Assembly (NCBI GenBank): GCA_016219445.1
Contig: JACRNA010000019.1
Span: 1-41,106, forward strand
Origin: Candidatus Amesbacteria bacterium
Lineage (GTDB): Bacteria; Patescibacteriota; Microgenomatia; CAZETR01; Amesbacteraceae
Direction: 5' to 3'
DNA length: 41,106 nucleotides
The notes under the pieces were generated by a model. The model was given only the letters and a program-made list of their open reading frames with translations. It was not told the origin of the DNA and did no database searches. Position numbers and translations under genes: made by a program. Within the stretch, counting starts at the first letter, position 1. Each line of letters starts with the position of its first letter. This document shows, one piece after another, positions 17,862 to 26,439 of the stretch.

Positions 17862-18716
17862 ATGGCCACCAAGCGCGATTATTATGATATTTTAGGCGTT
17901 TCCAAAAACGCCTCTGCCACCGAACTAAAATCGGCCTACCGTAAAATGGCTCTGCAGTGGCACCCCGACCGCAACAAATCAGCCGAGGCTGAGACTAAAT
18001 TTAAGGAAATAAACGAGGCCTATCAGGTTTTGTCTGATGCTCAAAAAAAGCAAGCCTATGATCAGTTTGGTCACACACCATTCGATCCTTCGACAAGCTC
18101 AGGACAAGCTGGTCCTTTTGGCGGTGGACCATTTCAATATACATATAGTAGTAGTGGCGGAGGCGGAGACTTTGGTGGATTTTCCGATCCCTTTGAAATA
18201 TTTGAGCAATTTTTTGGTGGCAGTGGATTTGGACAAAGCCGCCGTGGTTCCAGAAAACCCCACTATTCGCTCCACATTCCTTTTCTAACTGCTGTCCGCG
18301 GAGGGGAAGAGGAAGTAGAAATAGAAGGGCGTAGGCACAAGATCAAAATTCCCGCCGGGACGGATACTGGAACTCACTTGCGGTTTTCAGAGTTTGATGT
18401 CACTTTCGAAGTTGCATCTGATCGGTATTTTAGGCGGGATGGGAGTGATGTCTATATCGAGCACCCCATTACCTTTACTCTGGCTATTTTGGGTGGAGAA
18501 ACGACAGTCAAGACATTGGACGATAATTTGAAGCTCAAAATTAGAGCCGGGACACAACCTGGCACTATGGTTCGGTTGTCTGGCCGGGGTATCCGCAATC
18601 TCCGGTCAATGTCCTCCTCCGACCGCGGAGACTTTTATATTAAGCTCTTAATCGAAATGCCAAGTAAATTGTCCAGAAAACAAAAACAATTGTTGGAAGA
18701 GTTTGAAAAATCCTAA
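17862..18716 (+). CDS. dnaJ: DnaJ-type chaperone (J domain, G/F region, C-terminal domains; no zinc-finger, CbpA-like)
   Basis: [14 protein letters not shown]...[13 protein letters not shown]...; no CxxCxGxG repeats. Confidence 0.9.
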   Translation: MATKRDYYDILGVSKNASATELKSAYRKMALQWHPDRNKSAEAETKFKEINEAYQVLSDAQKKQAYDQFGHTPFDPSTSSGQAGPFGGGPFQYTYSSSGGGGDFGGFSDPFEIFEQFFGGSGFGQSRRGSRKPHYSLHIPFLTAVRGGEEEVEIEGRRHKIKIPAGTDTGTHLRFSEFDVTFEVASDRYFRRDGSDVYIEHPITFTLAILGGETTVKTLDDNLKLKIRAGTQPGTMVRLSGRGIRNLRSMSSSDRGDFYIKLLIEMPSKLSRKQKQLLEEFEKS

Positions 18717-18778
18717 ATTAAGAGGGGAGTTCGGAGGGGTGATATAAATCGTGGGTAGTACTTCAAGCTTAAATCTGG

Positions 18779-18784
18779 TAAAAT
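18779..18784 (+). promoter_or_regulatory. nusA -10 (TGGTAAAAT), 10 nt before ATG
   Basis: TAAAAT followed by 10 nt and ATG; weak -35 but extended -10-like TGG. Confidence 0.45.
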
Positions 18785-18794
18785 ACCCTTAATT

Positions 18795-19814
18795 ATGCAA
18801 AAACAGACCGCCAGAACCAGTGAATTTAATGCAGCACTAGCCCAAGTAGCCAGTGAACGCGGTCTTGACCCCGCAGTTGTCATGGAAACTATCAAGCAAG
18901 CAATACTTGCTGCTTTCAAAAAAGATCACCCAGATCAGTACAACGAAGAAGGTGAATACGACGTTACACTCGATATTATCTCTGGTGAAGTCCATATTTT
19001 TGAAATCAAAGGCAAGAAAAAAGCCGATATTACTCCCCCAGGTTTTGGCCGGATTGCAGCCCAGACTGCCAAGCAAGTAATTTTGCAAAGAGTCCGCGAA
19101 GCCGAAAAAACCAATATTTTAGGTGAATACGAAAAACGCATGAATACTCTGGTCAATGGCATGATTTTGCGTTTTGCAGGATCTGAGATTGTTGTGGATA
19201 TTGGTAAGACTGAGGCAATTATGCCGGTCTCCGAGCAGACTCCTTCGGAAAACTACCGGATAAACGCCAAAATGATGTTTTACATGGATTCTATACGCGA
19301 TGGATTTAAAGGCCGTGAAGTTATTGTTTCAAGAACCCACCCAAATCTAATTTCCGAGCTTTTCAAGCGCGAAGTACCCGAAGTAAATTCGGGCTCAGTT
19401 GTAATCAAGGCTGTCGCTCGCGACGCCGGAATCAGAACCAAGATTGCGGTTTGGTCAAACCAAAATGGAGTCGATCCGGTGGGTTCCTGTGTTGGCCAAA
19501 AAGGAGTCCGGGTTCAAGCTGTTATTTCCGAAGTTAATGGTGAAAAGATTGATATTGTTCCATTCTCAGAAAATGCCGAGCAATTTGTAGCCAATGCTCT
19601 GGCTCCAGCTGCAGGCTGTGTGGTCAAAATAGATACCAAGAAAGGTATTGCCGATGTCACAGTACCTGACGATCAATTGTCTCTGGCTATTGGTAGGGAT
19701 GGTCAAAATGCCAAACTTGCAGGTAAATTGACTGGATATCACATTAACGTAAAATCAGAAATTCAAAATTCTAATACTCAAATAAATTCTAAAGAAGAAA
19801 ATTCAAATGAATAA
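18795..19814 (+). CDS. nusA: Transcription termination/antitermination factor NusA
   Basis: NusA N-terminal, S1 and KH regions; VGQKGVRVQAVISEVNGEKIDIV; LAIGRDGQNAKLAGKLTGYHINV. Confidence 0.95.
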   Translation: MQKQTARTSEFNAALAQVASERGLDPAVVMETIKQAILAAFKKDHPDQYNEEGEYDVTLDIISGEVHIFEIKGKKKADITPPGFGRIAAQTAKQVILQRVREAEKTNILGEYEKRMNTLVNGMILRFAGSEIVVDIGKTEAIMPVSEQTPSENYRINAKMMFYMDSIRDGFKGREVIVSRTHPNLISELFKREVPEVNSGSVVIKAVARDAGIRTKIAVWSNQNGVDPVGSCVGQKGVRVQAVISEVNGEKIDIVPFSENAEQFVANALAPAAGCVVKIDTKKGIADVTVPDDQLSLAIGRDGQNAKLAGKLTGYHINVKSEIQNSNTQINSKEENSNE

Positions 19815-19819
19815 ACATG

Positions 19820-19885
19820 GTTTGAAATTTAAGATTTGATTTTTGGAATTTATTTGGAGCTTGTTGTTTTGGATTTGAGATTTTG
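19820..19885. repeat. Low-complexity TTTGGAATTT/GATTTGA repeat between nusA and infB
   Basis: ttgaaatttaagatttgatttttggaatttatttggagcttgttgttttggatttgagatttt. Confidence 0.6.
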
Positions 19886-19892
19886 ATAAATT

Positions 19893-21284
19893 ATGCTAAC
19901 AAATCGTCCGCCAATAGTAGTCATCTTGGGTCATGTCGATCATGGCAAGACTACCCTGTTGGATTTTTTGCGTAAATCCAATATTGCTTCAGGAGAAGTC
20001 GGAGGAATAACTCAGTCGACTAGAGCATTTCAAGTCGGTGGCTGTACTTTTATTGACACTCCGGGTCATGCCGCTTTTTCAAAAATGCGAATGCGTGGAA
20101 ACAATTTGGCTGATTTGGCAATTCTTATTGTGGCTGGTGACGATGGAGTCATGCCCCAGACCGCAGAAAGCGCCAAACTCTTACTGGCCAACAATACCCC
20201 ATTTATTGTTGCCATCAACAAGACCGATTTACCAGGGCTTAATATCCAAAAAATATATACTCAACTTTCGGAGATCGGGGTTTTGGTCGAAGGCTTTGGT
20301 GGGACAATCCCCGTCGTATCAATCTCAGCCAAGACTGGCACGGGTGTACCAGAGCTTTTGGACATGTTGAATTTAATTAGTGACATGAATCCACCCCAAG
20401 CTGATCCCGATGGAATTCTGGAAGCAGTGGTTCTGGAATCCAGACTCGATCCAAAACGCGGAGCCATGGCTATCGTCGTAATCAAAAACGGTACTCTTTC
20501 CAAGGGAACATCGCTTTTTACCAATCATGGGGTCGGCAAAATCAAGGCTATTTATGCGACTACGGGAGAATTGTTGGATTCTGCCAGTCCCTCAATACCT
20601 GTCGAAATTTTTGGACTATCTGAGGTTGTGGCTGTGGGAAAAATCATTAGTTCGCAACCGAGTAGTCAAACTGTCTTGGCTGATGTCCCAAAAAACAAAA
20701 ATATAAATGGGGTTGTCCGTGTGATTCTCAAAGCTGATGTATTAGGATCATTGGAAGCAATAATTGCCTCTCTCGATCCTCAAATTGAGGTTGCTTTGTC
20801 AGGGACGGGAGACATAAGTGAATCAGATATTTTGTCAGCCGCTCCCCAAAATATGCCTATTATTGGGTTTAATGTCCGCATATCCTCGTCCGCGGGAAAA
20901 CTTGCCGATACCGAAAAAGTAAAAATCAAAACTTTCGAAATTATTTACGAATTATTGGATTACTTGAAAGTACTAGTCCAAAAAACCCTGAATCCAAGAG
21001 CCCACGAAAAGATTTTGGGAGAGGCCGAAATTACCGCTGAATTTAATATGAATAGCGATCACATTGCTGGATGCAAGTGCCTGACTGGCCAGATAAACAA
21101 AACCAACCAATTACATTTGGTGCGAAATGGTGAAATTATCCAAGATATCAAGTTTAGGACCATGAAGTCAGGCAAATCTGATCTCAATTTAATCAAAGCA
21201 GACAATGAATTTGGTGCCGTTTTTTCAGGAGCAGTTGATTTTCGCATAAATGATCGTATAATCGCCTTTACCATCGATGATTAA
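19893..21284 (+). CDS. infB: Translation initiation factor IF-2, short form lacking N-terminal extension
   Basis: Starts at G domain: [33 protein letters not shown]. Confidence 0.93.
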   Translation: MLTNRPPIVVILGHVDHGKTTLLDFLRKSNIASGEVGGITQSTRAFQVGGCTFIDTPGHAAFSKMRMRGNNLADLAILIVAGDDGVMPQTAESAKLLLANNTPFIVAINKTDLPGLNIQKIYTQLSEIGVLVEGFGGTIPVVSISAKTGTGVPELLDMLNLISDMNPPQADPDGILEAVVLESRLDPKRGAMAIVVIKNGTLSKGTSLFTNHGVGKIKAIYATTGELLDSASPSIPVEIFGLSEVVAVGKIISSQPSSQTVLADVPKNKNINGVVRVILKADVLGSLEAIIASLDPQIEVALSGTGDISESDILSAAPQNMPIIGFNVRISSSAGKLADTEKVKIKTFEIIYELLDYLKVLVQKTLNPRAHEKILGEAEITAEFNMNSDHIAGCKCLTGQINKTNQLHLVRNGEIIQDIKFRTMKSGKSDLNLIKADNEFGAVFSGAVDFRINDRIIAFTIDD

Positions 21285-22038
21285 GATAGATTTTTCCCAA
21301 AGCACCAAGATTTCAATACTTCTGCCCGCCAATCCCTCTATCGATTTAGTCGCTTCGGCCTTGGCATTAAAATTGAGCTTAGAATTGGCAAATAAGCAGA
21401 TTACCGTTCACTGTCAGTCACCCATGACAGTAGACTTCAATAGATTGGTTGGCATAAATACTATTGGGGGTGCAATTGGGAACCGGAATCTAGTAATTAC
21501 TTTTCCGGGACAGACCGAGCTGGTAGACAAGGTCAGTTACAACATGGATACTGGCGAACTTCAATTGGTAGTTGTACCAAAACCCGATTGTGTAATCGAT
21601 CCCTCCAAATTAAAAATGGTCTCGGGAACGGTTGTTTCTGATCTCAATATTTTGATGGGAATTACGGATTTAAGTGAATTTTCCCAGACAGAGTCTCTTG
21701 TTAACCAAAAATTGGTTTACTTTAATAATTCATTAGACCCCATTGCCTCATGTCTCTCTGAAATTACAGCTGAACTGATCAAATCTCAAAATCTGGTTAT
21801 TAATTCCGATATTGCTACCAACTTGATGCAAGGAATGACCAAAGCCACAAATGGTTTTACCTCAAATAAAGTTACCAAAAAAACTTTTGACCTTGCCTCA
21901 TGGCTCATGGAAAACGGTTCCCGTCACCAGGATGAAATCCAAGCCTCCTCTTTTCCTGAGGGATCTATTCCTGCTGCTGCCAATCCGGATCCCGACTGGT
22001 ACGAACCAAAAATCTATAGGGGGACTAGTAGTTCATAA
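21277..22038 (+). CDS. NrnA/DHH-like protein with degenerate catalytic motif
   Basis: Location infB-X-rpsO-pnp; PANPSIDLVASALALKLSLE resembles the PxNPDGDAIGSALAL motif of DHH proteins. Confidence 0.5.
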   Translation: MIKIDFSQSTKISILLPANPSIDLVASALALKLSLELANKQITVHCQSPMTVDFNRLVGINTIGGAIGNRNLVITFPGQTELVDKVSYNMDTGELQLVVVPKPDCVIDPSKLKMVSGTVVSDLNILMGITDLSEFSQTESLVNQKLVYFNNSLDPIASCLSEITAELIKSQNLVINSDIATNLMQGMTKATNGFTSNKVTKKTFDLASWLMENGSRHQDEIQASSFPEGSIPAAANPDPDWYEPKIYRGTSSS

Positions 22039-22099
22039 AAATAAATGATATAATAAGTTTATTCTCAAGAGTTTTGACTTCAAATCTCCTGAAATTTTT

Positions 22100-22369
22100 A
22101 TGGCACTCGCTCTCGACGACAAAAAGACAATTATCAAAAAATTTGCTCAAGGCAAGGGCGATACTGGTTCTCCCGAAGTCCAAATAGCACTTCTGTCTGA
22201 AAAAATTGTCAAGCTTACCGATCACTTGAAAGAGCACAAAAAAGATGTCCATTCCAGAAGAGGCTTATTGGGTATGGTCAACAAAAGACGTAGACTCTTA
22301 TCTTACTTAATGAAAAAAGATCTCAAAAGATACCAAGATATCATAAAGAAACTTGGGCTTTCAAAATAA
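22100..22369 (+). CDS. rpsO: 30S ribosomal protein S15
   Basis: [51 protein letters not shown]. Confidence 0.97.
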   Translation: MALALDDKKTIIKKFAQGKGDTGSPEVQIALLSEKIVKLTDHLKEHKKDVHSRRGLLGMVNKRRRLLSYLMKKDLKRYQDIIKKLGLSK

Positions 22370-24543
22370 TGACTAAGAAATCACTTACGATTGCTTCTTC
22401 TGAACTTAGTTTCGAGACAGGAAAACTGGCAGGTCAAGCAACCGCATCGGTAGTCGCCCGTTATGGTGATTCAGTAGTCCTTGCTACTGTGACCGTCGGA
22501 CGAGAAGATAAAACCAAAGATTATTTTCCACTCTCGGTTGAATATCAAGAAAGATTATATGCTGGTGGCCGGATTAAGGGTTCTAGGTGGCTTAAGCGTG
22601 AACGTAATACCGATGAGGAAACATTGTCAGCAAGACTTATTGACAGATCAATTAGACCCCTCTTCCCCAAAGAATTCAAAAACGAAGTCCAAGTAATTGT
22701 CATGGTCTTGGCTACAGATACTATTCATGACACCGATATTTTGGCTATCAACGCAGCCTCAGCAGCACTTGCCATTTCCCCATTGCCTTGGGCAGGGCCC
22801 GTGGGAGCCACCAGAATTGGACTCGAAAATGGTCAATTGGTCGTCAATCCCCAAAATGGTAATCGTGAAGGTGTGGATCTGGATTTAGTGGTCACCTGTA
22901 CCGACACCGTTACTCCCATGATCGAAGCGGGAGCCAACCAGATTCCAGAGGCTCAAATGATGGAAGCAGTCAAATTGGCCTTTGAAAATAACCAAAAGAT
23001 AGTCGCCAGTATTCAGGAGCTAGTCAAGGAAGCCGGGAAAGAAAAAATTATTATCAAAACAAAAGTTAATACTGAATTGGTATCTCAAGTACAAAAAACA
23101 ATCGGAGATAAATTTAATGAAGTCGTCGAATATAGCTCAAAACAAGAAGGCGGTGCCGCTCTAGAAGCACTAAAGACGTCAGTACTCGAGGGATTTGAAC
23201 CAAAAGATAAATTAGAAGTTGTAGGAATAATTGAAGAACTGTTGGGAACATTTATTAGAAATAATATTCTTAAAAAGAGTATTCGCCCCGATGGACGCAA
23301 GCTCGATGAAATAAGACCATTGTATTGTGAGGTGGGAGTATTGCCACGGGTTCATGGATCCGCCATTTTTCAAAGAGGCCAGACCCAAGCCCTAACTGTG
23401 ACTACTCTTGGCGCACCGTCACTTGGCCAAAGCTTGGAATCAGCGGAGGGAGAATCGGTCAAGCGCTACATGCATCACTACAATTTTCCGCCATTTTCGA
23501 CAGGTGAAACTGGCAAAGTCGGCTCTCCCAAGCGCCGGGAAATTGGCCATGGTGCTTTGGCTGAGCGAGGTTTAGCCCCGGTTATTCCGGCCGAATCGGT
23601 ATTTCCTTATGCCATCAGAGTCGTTTCAGAAATTATGAGTTCAAATGGATCATCCAGTATGGCCTCCACTTGCGGGTCAACTTTATCTCTTATGGATGCT
23701 GGCGTTCCTCTGATTGCTCCTGTAGCTGGAATTTCGATTGGTCTTGTCGACGATGTTTTATTGACAGATATTATCGGACTGGAAGACCATTATGGAGACA
23801 TGGATTTCAAAGTGGCGGGAACCGAGACTGGTATCACCGCCATTCAGCTGGACACCAAAGTCCCAGGGCTGACATTGGCAATTTGCGAAGAAGTCTTTGC
23901 CAGAGCCAGGACCGCCCGAATGCAAATCATGGAAAAAATGCTGGCAACCTTACCTAAATATCGCGATACTCTGTCTCAGTTTGCACCCAAAATTTCCACA
24001 GTCCAAATTCCAGTCGAAAAGATTGGTGAATTAATCGGACCTGGAGGCAAAAATATCAAGAAACTCATGGCCGATAACGAAGTTCAGATCGATGTCGATG
24101 ACAATGGCTCGGTCTTTGTGACCGGTGTTGATACTGATAGTACAAACAAGGTTTTAGAATACCTCAAGTCAATGGGTCGGGAGATTGCCATTGGTGAAAT
24201 ATTTGAAGGTGTAGTTATGAACTTGGCAGCTTTCGGAGCATTTGTAAATATATTGCCCGGCAAAGATGGTTTGGTTCACGTCTCCCGCATGAGTACCGAA
24301 TATGTGGGCGATCCAGCGACAGTCGTGTCTGTCGGTCAAAATGTCAAAGTTTGGGTAACCGAAGTTACCCCCGAGGGCAAAATTGGATTATCCATGCTCT
24401 TTGATGAAAATGGCAATCCGGCAGAAAAAGCGGTCGAGCCTCGGCAAGACCGACCTATGGGATCCCGTCCCTATAGACCCAGTGACAGAAGTGCTGCTAA
24501 TCGTGGCCACGACCGCTTCAATGCACCGCGAAGAAGATATTAA
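22369..24543 (+). CDS. pnp: Polyribonucleotide nucleotidyltransferase
   Basis: Two RNase PH domains, KH (IGPGGKNIKKL) and S1 (GEIFEGVVMNLAAFGAFVNILPGKDGLVHVS). Confidence 0.97.
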   Translation: MTKKSLTIASSELSFETGKLAGQATASVVARYGDSVVLATVTVGREDKTKDYFPLSVEYQERLYAGGRIKGSRWLKRERNTDEETLSARLIDRSIRPLFPKEFKNEVQVIVMVLATDTIHDTDILAINAASAALAISPLPWAGPVGATRIGLENGQLVVNPQNGNREGVDLDLVVTCTDTVTPMIEAGANQIPEAQMMEAVKLAFENNQKIVASIQELVKEAGKEKIIIKTKVNTELVSQVQKTIGDKFNEVVEYSSKQEGGAALEALKTSVLEGFEPKDKLEVVGIIEELLGTFIRNNILKKSIRPDGRKLDEIRPLYCEVGVLPRVHGSAIFQRGQTQALTVTTLGAPSLGQSLESAEGESVKRYMHHYNFPPFSTGETGKVGSPKRREIGHGALAERGLAPVIPAESVFPYAIRVVSEIMSSNGSSSMASTCGSTLSLMDAGVPLIAPVAGISIGLVDDVLLTDIIGLEDHYGDMDFKVAGTETGITAIQLDTKVPGLTLAICEEVFARARTARMQIMEKMLATLPKYRDTLSQFAPKISTVQIPVEKIGELIGPGGKNIKKLMADNEVQIDVDDNGSVFVTGVDTDSTNKVLEYLKSMGREIAIGEIFEGVVMNLAAFGAFVNILPGKDGLVHVSRMSTEYVGDPATVVSVGQNVKVWVTEVTPEGKIGLSMLFDENGNPAEKAVEPRQDRPMGSRPYRPSDRSAANRGHDRFNAPRRRY

Positions 24544-24564
24544 CGGTTACAGACAGTAGATATT

Positions 24565-24786
24565 TTAAATCCAGCTTTTTTGGGATTTGGCTATTTCGGA
24601 GGCCGCTTTCATGGCCTCTTTGCCACTTCCGGATTCACTGCGGTAAGCGGCAAATCCTTCTCTGACCATCGTCTCATTAATGAGTTTTCCGTCAACATAA
24701 ACGAGAGCCACGATCCGACCAAATTTGTCAACCACGGGTTCTTTAATTTGAACTTGTCGCTCGCCAGTCCTAACTTTTTCATTTTT
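24565..24786 (-). pseudogene. 5'-truncated thermonuclease (SNase-like) relic
   Basis: Open minus frame without a proper start: NEKVRTGERQVQIKEPVVDKFGRIVALVYVDGKLINETMVREGFAAYRSESGSGKEAMKAASEIAKSQKSWI*; matches the C-terminal SNase pattern DKYGRLLAYVYxDGxxVNExLVREGxA. Confidence 0.7.
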
Positions 24787-24800
24787 TTATTTTATCATTT

Positions 24801-24836
24801 CCCAAATCTCCCCAATTACCCTAATCACCCTAATTA
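24801..24836. repeat. Four degenerate 9-nt tandem units (CCCAAATCT/CCCCAATTA/CCCTAATCA/CCCTAATTA)
   Basis: Direct reading. Confidence 0.8.
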
Positions 24837-24837
24837 C

Positions 24838-24860
24838 TTTGCAAGAGGTCCTCTTGCAAA
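24838..24860. repeat. REP-like palindrome copy 1: TTTGCAAGAGG-T-CCTCTTGCAAA followed by TGGCTGTG
   Basis: Perfect 11-bp arms; matches copies at 29379 and 30110. Confidence 0.9.
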
Positions 24861-24911
24861 TGGCTGTGTTACGTCATTTATTGTAAATATAGTATTGTGG
24901 AAAGAAAATAT

Positions 24912-24932
24912 GTTCCACCTAAGAGGTGGAAC
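24912..24932. repeat. Palindrome GTTCCACCT-AAG-AGGTGGAAC
   Basis: Perfect 9-bp arms, 3-nt loop. Confidence 0.85.
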
Positions 24933-24982
24933 AATAAGAGCTTGCAAGTGGGTATTACACCATATAAAATAAAAAATATAAT

Positions 24983-25351
24983 ATGACAAATATTGAAAAA
25001 TTGGAAAAAGAAATAGAGTTATTGAAGCTTCGTAACCTACGGATTGAGAAGGACAAACTTTGGGAGACAAGTTATACCCGCCGATTATTGATCGCAGTCT
25101 TTACTTTCTTGTCTATTGGAATATACATGTGGGCAATTGGTATTGACCGCCCGTGGCTCAATGCCATCGTCCCCACTGTCGGATTTACTTTGTCTACATT
25201 GAGCTTACCTTGGTTTAAGGAACTTTGGCATAGAATGCGTCTTTGGTTTAAAGATAGAGAAATTATGGAAGCTATTAGAATCGGTGAAGAAGAAGAAAAG
25301 GCAGGAAAATTAAAAACATTGTCCAAAGATTTACATGAATTATTGGAATAA
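24983..25351 (+). CDS. Hypothetical membrane protein (coiled N-terminus, two likely TM segments)
   Basis: IEKLEKEIELLKLRNLRIEKDK then LLIAVFTFLSIGIYMWAIGI. Confidence 0.6.
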   Translation: MTNIEKLEKEIELLKLRNLRIEKDKLWETSYTRRLLIAVFTFLSIGIYMWAIGIDRPWLNAIVPTVGFTLSTLSLPWFKELWHRMRLWFKDREIMEAIRIGEEEEKAGKLKTLSKDLHELLE

Positions 25352-25370
25352 ATTAGTGTAAACTAATATA

Positions 25371-26405
25371 GTGAACAAAGATATTCAAAAATTAAACGAG
25401 AAGATTACGGCTGTCCATCTGCCCGGAGATTTGACAGACAAATTGAATCAGATCATTGCCAGACTCGAAAAAATCTCTGAAAGTGTCAACTTCTTGGCAG
25501 AATACGATCACGCTGCCAGATATATCGATTGGATCGTATCTCTACCCTGGGACAAAAAAACTGATGATATCTTGGATCTCGGACATGCCCGGCAAATCTT
25601 GGATCAACATCATTATGGCCTAGGAGAGCTGAAAGACCGGATATTGGAATATTTGTCGGTCATGATGCTCAACCAGAGAAAGCCCGAGGCCAATTTTCGA
25701 GCTCCTATTTTACTTTTGGTTGGTTTGGTTGGTACCGGCAAGACTACAATTGCCAAAAGTATTGCAGAGGCTTTGGGCAGGAAATTTGTGCGTATTCCTT
25801 TTGGCGGTATGGGGTCTGCCCTAGATCTGCGTGGTCAATCGCGCGTTCACCCCGATGCCGAGCCAGGTCAAATTATCAAGGCTCTGCGAAATTCCGGCAG
25901 TAATAATTGCGTCATATTGTTGGATGAAATAGACCGCGTAGCCGAGAGTACCCGCTCGGACATTATGGGCGTTCTGGTCGAGCTACTGGATCCCGGGCAA
26001 AACATGAATTTTACCGATCACTACCTCGATTTTCCCTTTGATCTTTCGACTGTCATGTTTATTGCTACTTGTAATAATACCACCAATATTAGTACTGCCG
26101 TCATGGATCGGCTCGAGCCGATAGTCATGCCAAGTTACACCGACGAAGAAAAGACCACTATCGCCCGCGATTATATCTTACCCAAAGAATTGAAAGTTTC
26201 AGGTCTTCCAATTGGGGCTATCAAATTTGACGAAGCTGTCTGGCCAAAGCTCGTTCGTCCACTGGGCTTTGATGGTGGTATCCGGACGCTCGAGCGCACA
26301 ATTCAGGGAGTGGTACGCAAAATTGCCAGGCTCTATGTCGAAGGCAAGGCCAAATCTTTCTATATCACTCTAGACAATCTCAAACAATATTTGCCAACAT
26401 ATTGA
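25371..26405 (+). CDS. Lon-type AAA+ ATPase lacking N-terminal LON and C-terminal protease domains
   Basis: ILLLVGLVGTGKTTIAKSIAEALGRKFVRIPFGGM...VILLDEIDRV...LVELLDPGQNMNFTDHYLDFPFDLSTVMFIATCNN; ends LKQYLPTY*; GTG start. Confidence 0.85.
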   Translation: MNKDIQKLNEKITAVHLPGDLTDKLNQIIARLEKISESVNFLAEYDHAARYIDWIVSLPWDKKTDDILDLGHARQILDQHHYGLGELKDRILEYLSVMMLNQRKPEANFRAPILLLVGLVGTGKTTIAKSIAEALGRKFVRIPFGGMGSALDLRGQSRVHPDAEPGQIIKALRNSGSNNCVILLDEIDRVAESTRSDIMGVLVELLDPGQNMNFTDHYLDFPFDLSTVMFIATCNNTTNISTAVMDRLEPIVMPSYTDEEKTTIARDYILPKELKVSGLPIGAIKFDEAVWPKLVRPLGFDGGIRTLERTIQGVVRKIARLYVEGKAKSFYITLDNLKQYLPTY

Positions 26406-26439
26406 CAGTGTGTATAAAGTATGTTAGAATGTGTATAAA
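26402..26439 (+). promoter_or_regulatory. VapBC promoter TTGACA-17-TAGAAT with direct repeats GTGTATAAA (26410-26418, 26431-26439)
   Basis: Two identical 9-mers spaced 21 bp flanking the -10. Confidence 0.65.

Noticed and set aside
24580-24972. 130-aa plus-strand ORF in the track downstream of pnp
   Set aside because: It is antisense to the SNase relic and runs through the 9-mer repeat (LPNYPNHPNY) and the REP palindrome; no family signature.
24834-25070. 78-aa minus-strand ORF
   Set aside because: Translates both palindromes and the antisense of the next gene; likely spurious.
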